64,000 nucleotides of DNA, from NCBI RefSeq assembly GCF_900155535.1, contig NZ_LT706962.1, forward strand, positions 62,001-126,000, written 5' to 3'. The translations under genes and the position numbers were made by a program. The notes beneath the pieces were generated by a model. It was not told the DNA's origin and made no database searches. It was given only the letters and a program-made list of their open reading frames with translations. Origin of the DNA: Corynebacterium urinipleomorphum. GTDB lineage: Bacteria > Actinomycetota > Actinomycetes > Mycobacteriales > Mycobacteriaceae. Positions 45,608-53,981 of this stretch are shown in pieces (position 1 is the stretch's first letter; each line of letters opens with the position of its first letter).

Positions 45608-46807
45608 ATGGAAACCAAGAAGTCTCAACCGCAGCTGGTGTTCGCCACCGTTGTGGCCTTCCTCATTACCGCGGGCTGGGCAGCCAACCATTTCGCTTCC
45701 GTGCTGGTGGTCCTGCGTGAGCACCAGCACATGTCCACCCTGCTGGTCAATAGTGCCTACGGCATTTACGCGTTGGGCCTGTTCCCGTGCCTGATTGCCG
45801 GCGGACTTGTCGCTGACCGCTTCGGATCGCGCCCCGCGGTGATGGTCGGTGCCGTCGTCGCCGCGCTGGGCAACATCGCGCTCATGTTCTGGCAGGAAGT
45901 GCCTGCGGTTCTACTCATCGCCCGGTTCGTGATCGGGCTCGGCGTCGGGCTGGTGGTCAGCGCCGGCACCGCGTGGGCCGGGCGCCTTCGCGGTGCGGCG
46001 GGAACGACACTCGCCGGCATTTTCTTGACCTCCGGTTTCATGCTCGGCCCGATCGCCTCAGGCATCATCGCGCACCTGGTCAGTGCCCACAATGCGATCT
46101 ATATTCCGTACATCGCGTCGATCGTGCTCTCCTTCGCAGCGGTGGCGTTCTCTTTGGTGGTCGGCGATGCCCCGAATATCCGCGAGGTCATCGTTGAGAA
46201 GGTTGAGGAGGAGCAAGGCGTTCGCGCGCCTGCTCCGGACCGTTCGGCGAAGAAGGCCTTGGCCACCGCGTTCCCGATGGGCCTGTGGGTTTTCGCGTCG
46301 ATGACCAGTGCGATCGTGGTGCTCTCCGGGCGCGTGGGACAGCACTTCGAGTCCAGCGCGTTCCTGCCCGGTGTCGCGGCTGTGACGGCATTCGGCTCCG
46401 GTCTGGTCATCCAGGCGATCGGCCGCCGCTTCGAATTCGGGCCGTCCTCAGGCGTGGTCGGGGCGGTGTGCTCCGCGGTCGGCATGACCCTCGCGGCGAT
46501 TGGCGGTGCGGCCCCGTCCATGCTGATGTTCGTGGTGGCGTCTGTGTTCCTCGGCCTCGCGTACGGCTTGTGCCTGCGCGAAGGTCTGCTGGATGTGGAG
46601 ACGTTCAGCCCGCCGGAGAAGCGCGGCGCCGTCATCGGTGTCTACTACGTGGCCACGTACATCGGGTTCGGCTACCCGCCGCTCATCGAATGGCTGGCCG
46701 GTCATCTTGGCCCCTCCCTGCCGTATTGGGTATTGGCCGCAGGCGCGCTGTGCTCGGCCGCAATCAGAACGGTGCAGATCCGCTCGGGATACTTGAAGCG
46801 CCCGTAG
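45608..46807 (+). CDS. MFS transporter divergent from dsdA
   Basis: The 399-residue protein has twelve predicted helices and the MFS signature GLVADRFGSRPAVM in the loop between helices 2 and 3 (about 65-78). The long charged loop between helices 6 and 7 (EVIVEKVEEEQGVRAPAPDRSAKKA) is typical. ATG 45608 follows a GGAGGG SD (about 45593-45598), and TACAGT at 45564-45569 may be the -10 element. The substrate is unknown; position suggests D-serine or another amino acid, which is inference. The next gene follows after 16 bp. Confidence 0.85.
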   Translation: METKKSQPQLVFATVVAFLITAGWAANHFASVLVVLREHQHMSTLLVNSAYGIYALGLFPCLIAGGLVADRFGSRPAVMVGAVVAALGNIALMFWQEVPAVLLIARFVIGLGVGLVVSAGTAWAGRLRGAAGTTLAGIFLTSGFMLGPIASGIIAHLVSAHNAIYIPYIASIVLSFAAVAFSLVVGDAPNIREVIVEKVEEEQGVRAPAPDRSAKKALATAFPMGLWVFASMTSAIVVLSGRVGQHFESSAFLPGVAAVTAFGSGLVIQAIGRRFEFGPSSGVVGAVCSAVGMTLAAIGGAAPSMLMFVVASVFLGLAYGLCLREGLLDVETFSPPEKRGAVIGVYYVATYIGFGYPPLIEWLAGHLGPSLPYWVLAAGALCSAAIRTVQIRSGYLKRP

Positions 46808-46823
46808 CACCTACTCTGGGGGC

Positions 46824-48137
46824 ATGACTCCTCACAGCGCAGGACCTGAAGGAACCCGGCTCATGCACCGCGACCTGAACGCGACGGACTCGGTGCCGTG
46901 GTCGGGGCCGAAGCTTGACGGCAAGGGCGGTGAGCTGATCACCACTGACCCGAACGGAACGTGCTCCACGCTGTTCCAAGCCACGAACGGCATGGTCATC
47001 GGCCTATGCACCCGCTACAAGGAAGGGGACGGCGGCCTCGAGGTCGACCGGCCTGTCGTTGTGCTCTTCGATCCGGAGACCGCTGAACCTGTGGCCACCC
47101 TTGAGATGGAGCGCCATGGTCTGCTCGGCGGTGTCTACGGCTACCTGGATGCCAGCGACCAAGTGATCATCGCTGAGGGGCATGACATCTGCACCGTCGT
47201 CCACCGTTACAACGGCGAGAAGTGGGAACTGAAGGTGGACAGCCGCACCAGGCTGACCAGCTTGCCGGAGGACGCGCAGCTTGCGGGCCTCATTCCCGAC
47301 GGTGAGGGCCACACGTGGTTTATCACCCAGGACGCGACGATCGGTGTGGTGACTCCCTCTGGTGATGTGAGCATTTTGCTGGCGGAGGGCGAGGCAGTCG
47401 CCAACGGTCTTGTGGGCCGGCCGAATGGGGTGAGTGTGCTGACCACCCACGCACTCTACGAAGTGGAGCTGGACGGGGGCGAGATCAACGTTGTCTGGCG
47501 CACCGCCTACGACCGCGGGTCTGCCCGCAAGCCCGGCCAGCTCAGCTGGGGTTCCGGCACCACGCCGACGTTCTTCGGGCCAGAAGGAGCGTGGGTGGCC
47601 ATCGTGGACAACGCCGACGACGCACCGAACCTGCTGGTGCTCTCCGCTGAGACCGGCGAGGAGCTTGCGCGGATGAAGGCTTTCGAGACTTCCGGGCAGG
47701 GGACGGAGAACTCGCTCATGGCCGACGGCAACACCCTATGGATCCCGTCCACGTACGGCTTCACCTACCCCGAGCAGGCGGTCAACGGCCCGTCCGTGCC
47801 CGCCGACGCGGACTTCGTGGGAGGCCTGACGCGTATCGACGCCACAGAGGACACCGACGGTGTTTCCCTTACCCGCGTCTGGGAGACGGGTGCCAGCGTG
47901 GCCACCCTGCCGATCCTGACGCGGGAGGACCGCCGCATCTGGTCGATGAGCACTGATGCCGACGACCATGTGGTGAGCTTCGCGGCCGTCGACGCAGACA
48001 CCGGCGAAGAGGTATTCCGTCGTGAGATCGGGGAGAAGCCGCTCGACGACCCCGGTCAGATGACCGGCGTGATCACCCCGGGCGGCGTGTTCTGGCAGGC
48101 GACGTTCTTCCGCATGCACGTGCTGAAAGAGAAGTAG
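46824..48137 (+). CDS. Cytosolic propeller-like protein of unknown function (paralogue of 52581-53975)
   Basis: The 437-residue protein has no signal peptide or membrane helix. Its sequence is strand-rich, with repeated turns of the type VVLFDPETAEPVATLE, VLTTHALYEVELDGGEI and NLLVLSAETGEELARM that resemble blades of a beta-propeller of the SMP-30/YncE sort. It shares strongly conserved blocks with the secreted protein at 52581: GTRLMHRD near the N-terminus, GLCT, RGSARKPGQLSWGSGTTP, IVDNAD and GTENSLMA/LWIPS.YGFTYP. I do not recognise a named family. TACTCT (46812-46817) ends 6 nt before the ATG. The two paralogues flank the BrkB and patatin genes. Confidence 0.75.
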   Translation: MTPHSAGPEGTRLMHRDLNATDSVPWSGPKLDGKGGELITTDPNGTCSTLFQATNGMVIGLCTRYKEGDGGLEVDRPVVVLFDPETAEPVATLEMERHGLLGGVYGYLDASDQVIIAEGHDICTVVHRYNGEKWELKVDSRTRLTSLPEDAQLAGLIPDGEGHTWFITQDATIGVVTPSGDVSILLAEGEAVANGLVGRPNGVSVLTTHALYEVELDGGEINVVWRTAYDRGSARKPGQLSWGSGTTPTFFGPEGAWVAIVDNADDAPNLLVLSAETGEELARMKAFETSGQGTENSLMADGNTLWIPSTYGFTYPEQAVNGPSVPADADFVGGLTRIDATEDTDGVSLTRVWETGASVATLPILTREDRRIWSMSTDADDHVVSFAAVDADTGEEVFRREIGEKPLDDPGQMTGVITPGGVFWQATFFRMHVLKEK

Positions 48138-48155
48138 CCGCCTATTCCATCACGC

Positions 48156-48614
48156 CTACTCCACGATGAAAGCCACGTTCGTCGTGGTCAGCTCGTGCTC
48201 GCCGGGGCCGGCGGGGAGGGCGCGAAGCTCCGCCTGGGTCTCAGGGGAGAGCGGAATGATCCACCCCTCGTTCGGGTCGAGTGCTGGGGGACCGGCCACT
48301 CCCGCCTGAAACGTCACGGGGCGGGAGGTGGGGGAAGTGAGGCGCAAGGGGGCGTCGATAAGCGAAATGCGCTGGAACGCACCTTGGTCGACGGTGATGA
48401 TGACGATGATGTCGTCCGACTCGGGGCTGATGTTCGCTGTGTGAACTGCCAGTGTGTCCGCGTGGTAGACGGTGATGCGGCCGCGTTTGCGGATGACACC
48501 GAACGCGATCGCGATGGCGGGCACCGCGATGAGCATGAAGATGATCACGAGGATCAGGATCGGCTCCCAGATGCTTGTGGCGAAGCCGAGGTCAGTGTTT
48601 TGCGCCCATGACAT
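48156..48614 (-). CDS. Hypothetical membrane-anchored protein
   Basis: The 152-residue protein has one N-terminal transmembrane helix (about 17-42, PILILVIIFMLIAVPAIAIAFGVI) after a short extracytoplasmic or cytoplasmic tail and a strand-rich domain (about 48-152) containing ITVYHADTLAVHTANISPESDDIIVIITV and ending TTTNVAFIVE. TAGGGT (complement of 48621-48626) ends 6 nt before ATG 48614. It lies between and on the opposite strand to the propeller and BrkB genes. I recognise no family. Confidence 0.65.
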   Translation of the reverse strand: MSWAQNTDLGFATSIWEPILILVIIFMLIAVPAIAIAFGVIRKRGRITVYHADTLAVHTANISPESDDIIVIITVDQGAFQRISLIDAPLRLTSPTSRPVTFQAGVAGPPALDPNEGWIIPLSPETQAELRALPAGPGEHELTTTNVAFIVE

Positions 48615-48663
48615 GGCCCAACCCTACAACGGGATGGGGCGAGGGCCGGATAATGTGTGGTGC

Positions 48664-49812
48664 ATGAGTCAGAAAACCCCGGGGGATGTCGTCGCGCACG
48701 CCGCCGAATTCGTGCAACCCTACGGTCCCGGGGACATCGAGATGGTCGAGCCCGCCTACGCGCGGGAAGAGCCGCTGCGGCGCGGGAACCTGCTGTCGTG
48801 GAAGGCGTGGAAGCTGGTGCTCGCGCGCACCGCGATGGATTTCGGGCCTCTGGCGATCACGGACCGCGGCGCGACCATGACGTATTTCTCCGTGACCGCG
48901 TTCGCGCCGATGCTGCTGGCGTTCTATTCAACGGTGACCCTGCTGTTTCCCACCGACGAGAACGCGCTGCACGAGATGATCGGCGGGCTTATCGACGACA
49001 CCGTGCCCGAAGCCCTCCGCCCTCAAGCTTTCGACTTATTCATGACCGTGGTGGGCACCCCCGCGCAGAGCACCGTCGCGCTGGTGATCTCGATTTTGGT
49101 GTCGCTGTTATCTGCGTCTGCGTATGTGCGCGCCTTCTCGCGGTCCACGAATGTCATCTACGGGCGCACGGAAGGGCGCGGCCTGCCGGTGACGTGGCTG
49201 ACCATGTGGGCGATCACCCTGCTGCTGGTGCTGGGCCTCGTCGTCGTGGTCGCGGCGTTGGTGCTGCGCGAATCCATCATCGACGCGGTGCTGGGCCCCA
49301 TCGCGGAGCCGCTCGGCCTGACGGGTGCGGTGAACTACCTCAACCAAATCCTGCTGCCGGTGTGGGAGTGGGCGCGGTACCCGGCAGTGGTGGTCGCGGC
49401 CGTCGTGCTGATGTCCTGCCTGTTCTATTTCGCGCCGAACGTGAAGCCGGGCCGGTTCCGCCTGCTCACTGTCGGCGCGATCTTCGCCATGCTGGTCATC
49501 GGTGCGGAGTGGCTGCTGTTCGGCTGGTACCTGTCCACTTTCGGTGTGCGCAGCGCGTACGGCGCGTTCGGGACCGTGCTCGCCGTGCTGGTGGCAATCT
49601 GGGTGATGAATATCGTCCTGCTGCTCGGCGTGAAGCTGGACGCGGAGATCCTCCGCGCGAAGGAATTGCAGGCGGGATACGATTCCGAATTCCTCATTCA
49701 ATCTCCCCCGCGTTCCCAAGACGCTGTTCTGTGGCAACGTAAAGTGCAAGTGTGGCTACATCGTCTCGCCGAGGACGTGAAGGCTGAGACTGAGCCGGAA
49801 CACAAAAAATAG
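48664..49812 (+). CDS. YihY/BrkB-family membrane protein
   Basis: The 382-residue protein has about six membrane helices typical of YihY/virulence factor BrkB: the start RGATMTYFSVTAFAPMLLAFYS (about 74-95), helices around residues 130-165, 178-205, 230-255 and 265-330, and the final ILLLGVKLDAEI motif. The older RNase BN name for the family was an error, and its function is not established; BrkB of Bordetella contributes to serum resistance. A GTG frame upstream reaches 48472, but TAATGT (48651-48656) 7 nt before ATG 48664 supports this start. The N-terminal 70 residues and C-terminal tail are hydrophilic. Confidence 0.85.
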   Translation: MSQKTPGDVVAHAAEFVQPYGPGDIEMVEPAYAREEPLRRGNLLSWKAWKLVLARTAMDFGPLAITDRGATMTYFSVTAFAPMLLAFYSTVTLLFPTDENALHEMIGGLIDDTVPEALRPQAFDLFMTVVGTPAQSTVALVISILVSLLSASAYVRAFSRSTNVIYGRTEGRGLPVTWLTMWAITLLLVLGLVVVVAALVLRESIIDAVLGPIAEPLGLTGAVNYLNQILLPVWEWARYPAVVVAAVVLMSCLFYFAPNVKPGRFRLLTVGAIFAMLVIGAEWLLFGWYLSTFGVRSAYGAFGTVLAVLVAIWVMNIVLLLGVKLDAEILRAKELQAGYDSEFLIQSPPRSQDAVLWQRKVQVWLHRLAEDVKAETEPEHKK

Positions 49813-49837
49813 TTTCGTACCCCTAAAGTGGTGAACC

Positions 49838-50704
49838 ATGATTGACGCACGCGATACCGCCCTGGTGATTGAGGGGGGCGGAACACGCAATTCGTACACT
49901 GCCCCCGCGATTATGAAGCTCATCGAGGAAGATGTGCGTTTCGGCTGGGTCGGGGGAGTGTCGGCCGGTGCTATCCACGCCATCAACTTCCTGTCCGGCG
50001 ACGCGCGGCGCACCGAGGAAGCGTTCACGACATTCATGGGCCACCCGAAGATCGGTGGGTTGCGGTCGCTGGCTCTCGGCCGCGGTCTGATGAACGCGGA
50101 GTTCATGTTCCAGGACCGCGGCGGCGAACTGCCGTTCAACCTCGAGGCGTTTCTCGCCAACGAGACTCCGATCCACATCGAAGCTGTCCGCGCCGACACA
50201 GGCGAGTCCGTGGCGTGGAATAACGCCGACCTTAAGGACGAGGACACGATCAACGTGGTCATGCGCGCCTCCTCCACGATGCCGATGCTCATGCCCATGG
50301 CGCACATCGACGGCGTGCCGTACGTTGACGGCGCCCTCGGCGACGACGGCGGATTGCTGGTCAGCGCCGCGGAGAACGCCGGCTTCACCAAACTCCTCGT
50401 CCTGGCCACCAAACCGCGGGACTATGTCCGTGAACCCGTGAACCGCCCGGCGATGATCCGCCGTATGTTCCCGAAGTACCCGGAGGTGGCTCGCCGCACC
50501 ATCGAACGCCCCGACCACTACAACAAGGCCAAGGCGCGTATCGACGAACTGGCGAGTAAAGGCCACGCCTACGTCTTCTACCCGGAGCAGATGATGGTGG
50601 AGAACGCTGAGTTCAAAGTGCCCAAGCTGCAGAAGAACTTCGCCGCGGGCAAGGAGCAGTTCGACCGCGAATGGGATGCGGTCAAGGAGTTCTTGGAGAG
50701 CTAG
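49838..50704 (+). CDS. Patatin-like phospholipase, copy 1
   Basis: The 288-residue protein has the patatin catalytic pattern: an oxyanion loop EGGGTRNSY (12-20), the nucleophile Ser42 in GGVSAGA (GxSxG) and the dyad aspartate Asp164 in PYVDGALGDD. No signal peptide or membrane helix is visible, so it would be cytoplasmic, like E. coli YjjU. Patatins hydrolyse acyl esters of lipids. TAAAGT (49824-49829) ends 8 nt before the ATG. It is followed by a close tandem paralogue. Confidence 0.9.
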   Translation: MIDARDTALVIEGGGTRNSYTAPAIMKLIEEDVRFGWVGGVSAGAIHAINFLSGDARRTEEAFTTFMGHPKIGGLRSLALGRGLMNAEFMFQDRGGELPFNLEAFLANETPIHIEAVRADTGESVAWNNADLKDEDTINVVMRASSTMPMLMPMAHIDGVPYVDGALGDDGGLLVSAAENAGFTKLLVLATKPRDYVREPVNRPAMIRRMFPKYPEVARRTIERPDHYNKAKARIDELASKGHAYVFYPEQMMVENAEFKVPKLQKNFAAGKEQFDREWDAVKEFLES

Positions 50705-50742
50705 CCGGGACAGGTGGTCTTTTACCCCTTACAATCGTCCGC

Positions 50743-51612
50743 ATGATTGACGCCACCGACACCGCTCTCGTTGTTGAAGGTGGCGGCATGCGCAACTCCT
50801 ACACCGCCCCAGCGATCGTCCGGTTCATTGAGGAGGACGTGCGTTTTGGATGGGTAGGGGGCGTTTCCGCCGGTGCGGCGCACACGGTGAATTACGTGTC
50901 GCGCGATGCGCACCGTGCGCGGGAATCGTTCACGAACTTCGTGGCGCACGAGAAATTCGGCGGCTGGATGTCACTTGCCCGGGGCACGGGCTATTTCAAC
51001 GCGGAGTTCATTTACGAGGGCTCGAATGACATTCTCCCGTTCGATTGGGAGACCTTCGACGCCAACCGCGACACCGAGGTGCACATCGAGGCCGTGCGCG
51101 CTGACACCGGCCACACGGTCACCTGGAACCGCAAAGATCTGCTTTCCACCGAGCTCATCGGCCAAGTCACGCGTGCATCGTCGACCCTGCCGAAAGTCAT
51201 GCCCATGGGCAGCATCGACGGCATTCCGTACGTCGACGGTGCGCTGGGAATATCGGGGGGCTTGCTTATCGACGCCGCCCTGAACGCCGGCTTCTCTAAA
51301 TTCCTAGTGCTGGCCACAAAGGAACGGGACTATGTGCGTCCCGCCAACACCCGCCCGATGGCCACCCGCCGACTGTTCACCAAACATCCGGCCGTTGCTG
51401 AAGCGTTGATCGCCCGCCCGCCGCGGTATAACGCCTCCAAGGACAAGATTCTTCAGCTGGAGAAGGAAGGCCGGGCCAAAGTCTTGTTCCCGGAGCACAT
51501 GAGCGTGGACGCGTCTGAGCGCAACGTGACCAAGCTCAACGCCAACTATCTGCTCGGCAAAGCCCAAATGGAGCGTGAATGGAACGGGTGGGTGGAGTTC
51601 TTGTCCGCGTAG
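50743..51612 (+). CDS. Patatin-like phospholipase, copy 2
   Basis: The 289-residue protein is a tandem copy of the preceding gene: the first 45 residues differ at only a few positions (MIDATDTALVVEGGGMRNSY), with Ser42 in GGVSAGA and Asp165 in PYVDGALG. The remainder has diverged more. TACAAT (50730-50735) ends 7 nt before ATG 50743, so it has its own promoter signal. An in-frame GTG-type extension to 50671 overlaps copy 1 and is rejected. It ends 10 bp before the SDR gene. Confidence 0.9.
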   Translation: MIDATDTALVVEGGGMRNSYTAPAIVRFIEEDVRFGWVGGVSAGAAHTVNYVSRDAHRARESFTNFVAHEKFGGWMSLARGTGYFNAEFIYEGSNDILPFDWETFDANRDTEVHIEAVRADTGHTVTWNRKDLLSTELIGQVTRASSTLPKVMPMGSIDGIPYVDGALGISGGLLIDAALNAGFSKFLVLATKERDYVRPANTRPMATRRLFTKHPAVAEALIARPPRYNASKDKILQLEKEGRAKVLFPEHMSVDASERNVTKLNANYLLGKAQMEREWNGWVEFLSA

Positions 51613-51622
51613 CCTGGCGGGC

Positions 51623-52507
51623 ATGGCACTCATTGATCCACGAACCAAGTACCCGTCTGAATTCCCCAGCGAGCCGCGCCAGGACAATCCCGGCCAAGAC
51701 GTCGAGATGGATACTGAGCCGGATCTCGGCCTCGACTCATACAAAGGAAGCGGCAAGCTGGAGGGCCGCCGCGCACTGATCACCGGCGGTGATTCCGGCA
51801 TCGGCGCCGCTACCGCTATCGCCTTCGCCCGCGAGGGCGCCGACGTGGCTATCGCCTACCTTCCCGAGGAACAGGAGGACGCGGAGCGCATCATCGCCGC
51901 CATTGAGAAGGAAGGCCGAACGGCAGTGGCGATCCCCGGCGACCTGACTGAGCTGGATAACTGCGTTGCCGCCGTAGAGAAGACCGTCTCCGGTCTCGGC
52001 GGCATCGACATCCTGGTCAACAACGCGTCCCGCCAGGTCTGGAACGACGGCGTTCTCAACATCTCCGACGAGGACTTCGACGCGACGATGAAGACCAATA
52101 TCTACTCGGCATTCCGCATCACCAAGGAAGCCGTCAAGCACATGGAGCCCGGCTCCTCCATCATCTTCTCCACCTCCATTCAGGCGTACCAGCCGTCGAA
52201 GGAGCTGCTGGACTACGCCATCACCAAGGCCGCGTTCAACAACTTCGCTAAAGGGCTGTCGGAGGAACTTCTTCCGTCCAGGGGCATCCGCGTCAACGCA
52301 GTCGCACCGGGCCCGATCTGGACAGTGATTCAGCCGGCGGAAGGCCAGCCGAAGGAGGTCGTGGACGAGTTCGGCCAGGGCTCGAAGATGGGCCGCCCCG
52401 GCCAGCCGGCAGAGCTGGCAGGCGCCTACGTCTTCCTCGCCTCCGAGGACGCGTCCTACATCTCAGGCGAGACGCTCGCTGTGACCGGTGGCGCGCTGAC
52501 GCCGTAG
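51623..52507 (+). CDS. SDR-family oxidoreductase, YhdG/YghA-like
   Basis: The 294-residue protein has an N-terminal 45-residue extension (PRTKYPSEFPSEPRQDNPGQ...), then a classical SDR fold: TGGDSGIGAA (NAD(P) motif, about 55-64), NNASRQVW, the catalytic Ser in FSTSIQAYQ, and Tyr/Lys in DYAITKAAF (YxxxK). The N-terminal extension and the LPEEQEDAERI segment are typical of the YghA/general-stress-protein 39 group. Substrate unknown. It is closely linked behind the patatin pair, and an operator-like palindrome follows it. Confidence 0.88.
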   Translation: MALIDPRTKYPSEFPSEPRQDNPGQDVEMDTEPDLGLDSYKGSGKLEGRRALITGGDSGIGAATAIAFAREGADVAIAYLPEEQEDAERIIAAIEKEGRTAVAIPGDLTELDNCVAAVEKTVSGLGGIDILVNNASRQVWNDGVLNISDEDFDATMKTNIYSAFRITKEAVKHMEPGSSIIFSTSIQAYQPSKELLDYAITKAAFNNFAKGLSEELLPSRGIRVNAVAPGPIWTVIQPAEGQPKEVVDEFGQGSKMGRPGQPAELAGAYVFLASEDASYISGETLAVTGGALTP

Positions 52508-52545
52508 GCCCCGTGCGGTGCTTCGCTTGCATGAATGAAAACAAG

Positions 52546-52565
52546 AACCAGCATTGATGCTGGTT
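52546..52565. promoter_or_regulatory. 20-bp palindromic operator before the secreted propeller gene
   Basis: AACCAGCATTGATGCTGGTT is a perfect 9-bp inverted repeat around a 2-bp centre. It ends 1 bp before TACCCT (52567-52572), which ends 8 nt before the ATG at 52581. The palindrome therefore covers the region where the -35 to -10 spacer would lie, a classic repressor position. The loop is too short for a terminator hairpin. Confidence 0.6.
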
Positions 52566-52580
52566 GTACCCTCCTGAGGC

Positions 52581-53975
52581 ATGAAACACGCGTCAAAAAT
52601 CGCCGCAGCGTTACTCGTTGCCGGGGCAGTAGCCAGTGGGGCGGCATCTGCCCACGCCGGGACCCAAGCAGCTCCGACCGGAACCCGGTTGATGCACCGC
52701 GACATTGAATCATCGGATGCGGTGCCATGGGCAGGGCCGAATGCGGCTGGTGAACTGAAATGGTCGGCGCCGCTGGGCACGTGTTCCACGACATTCCAAG
52801 CCTCTGACGGCATGGTGCTCGGCCTGTGCACGAAGTACGTGGGCACGGAGCAAAAGCACAAGAATCCACTCGGATTGGACACCGTCGTGCCGTCGGTGGT
52901 TTTGTTCGATCCCGATACTGCGCAGCCGCTGGCCACCCTCGAGTTGAAGAAGACTTCTTTGCTCGGCGGAGTGTACGGCTACCTCGATGAGCACGACAAG
53001 GTCGTCATCGCCGAGGGGGCTGACGTGCTCAATGTCGGCCATCGGTTTGAGAACGGGAAGTGGCGCCTGAGCGTCGATAAGCGCGTGTCCCTTGGGCTAC
53101 CAGCTGGAGCGTCGCTCGGCGGTCTCGCTCCTGACGGGGCGGGGCGCGCGTGGTTTGTCACGAAGAATGCGACGATCGGTGTGATCGACGGCGGGCGAAT
53201 TTCCACGTTGCCCCTGTCTAAGGCACCGGGCGGGGAGACCATTGCGAACGGTCTGACTGGGCGACCGAACGGCATGAGCGTGCTCACCAGTCATTCCCTG
53301 AACGAGGTCGAATACTCCGGGGGAAAGATCACCCTGAAATGGCGGCGGGATTATGACCGTGGATCGGCCCGCAAACCGGGCCAGCTGTCGTGGGGATCCG
53401 GAACCACGCCGACGGTGTTCGGTCCGAATGGCAAGTGGGAAGCGATCGTGGATAACGCGGACGGATCCCCGAACCTCATCGTTGTTGATGCCCAGACTGG
53501 TAAAGACGTGTGCGTCATGCCAGCGTTCACGACGGGCGGGCCGGGCACCGAGAACTCCCTGATGGCCAGCGGGAATTCGTTGTGGATCCCGTCGAGCTAC
53601 GGGTTCACCTATCCGCCTTTGGCGGTGGAGGGGAAGGCTAGTCCCGCGTTGGCACCGTTCACCGGTGGACTAGCCCGGATCGATGTGGTGCCTACCGAGA
53701 ACGGCGTGGCGTGTGAGCGTCGCTGGGAAAAACCCCGCAAAATTGAGACTCTGCCAATCTTGACGGAGCAGGACCGCACAATCTGGTCGCTCAGCACCGA
53801 CCCCTCGCGGTTGCGTGTGGACCTCGTCGGGGTGAGCGCCGATACCGGTGATGAGGTTGCCCGGCGTCAGGTGGGCACACTTCCCGTGGACATGCCGTTG
53901 CAGCTCACCGGCATGATCACCCCGGACGGCGCTTACTGGCAGGGCACCGCGACGAGGATGCTGCGGTTGAAGTAG
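52581..53975 (+). CDS. Secreted propeller-like protein of unknown function (paralogue of 46824-48137)
   Basis: The 464-residue protein has a Sec signal peptide (about 1-27, KIAAALLVAGAVASGAASAHA with an AHA cleavage site). The mature part shares blocks with the cytosolic paralogue at 46824: GTRLMHRD, GLCTKY, RGSARKPGQLSWGSGTTP, IVDNAD, GTENSLMA and WIPSSYGFTYPP, and similar strand-turn repeats. The family is unknown to me. TACCCT (52567-52572) ends 8 nt before the ATG and a palindrome covers the region just upstream. Convergent with prfC, 6 bp away. Confidence 0.78.
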   Translation: MKHASKIAAALLVAGAVASGAASAHAGTQAAPTGTRLMHRDIESSDAVPWAGPNAAGELKWSAPLGTCSTTFQASDGMVLGLCTKYVGTEQKHKNPLGLDTVVPSVVLFDPDTAQPLATLELKKTSLLGGVYGYLDEHDKVVIAEGADVLNVGHRFENGKWRLSVDKRVSLGLPAGASLGGLAPDGAGRAWFVTKNATIGVIDGGRISTLPLSKAPGGETIANGLTGRPNGMSVLTSHSLNEVEYSGGKITLKWRRDYDRGSARKPGQLSWGSGTTPTVFGPNGKWEAIVDNADGSPNLIVVDAQTGKDVCVMPAFTTGGPGTENSLMASGNSLWIPSSYGFTYPPLAVEGKASPALAPFTGGLARIDVVPTENGVACERRWEKPRKIETLPILTEQDRTIWSLSTDPSRLRVDLVGVSADTGDEVARRQVGTLPVDMPLQLTGMITPDGAYWQGTATRMLRLK

Positions 53976-53981
53976 TCGCGC

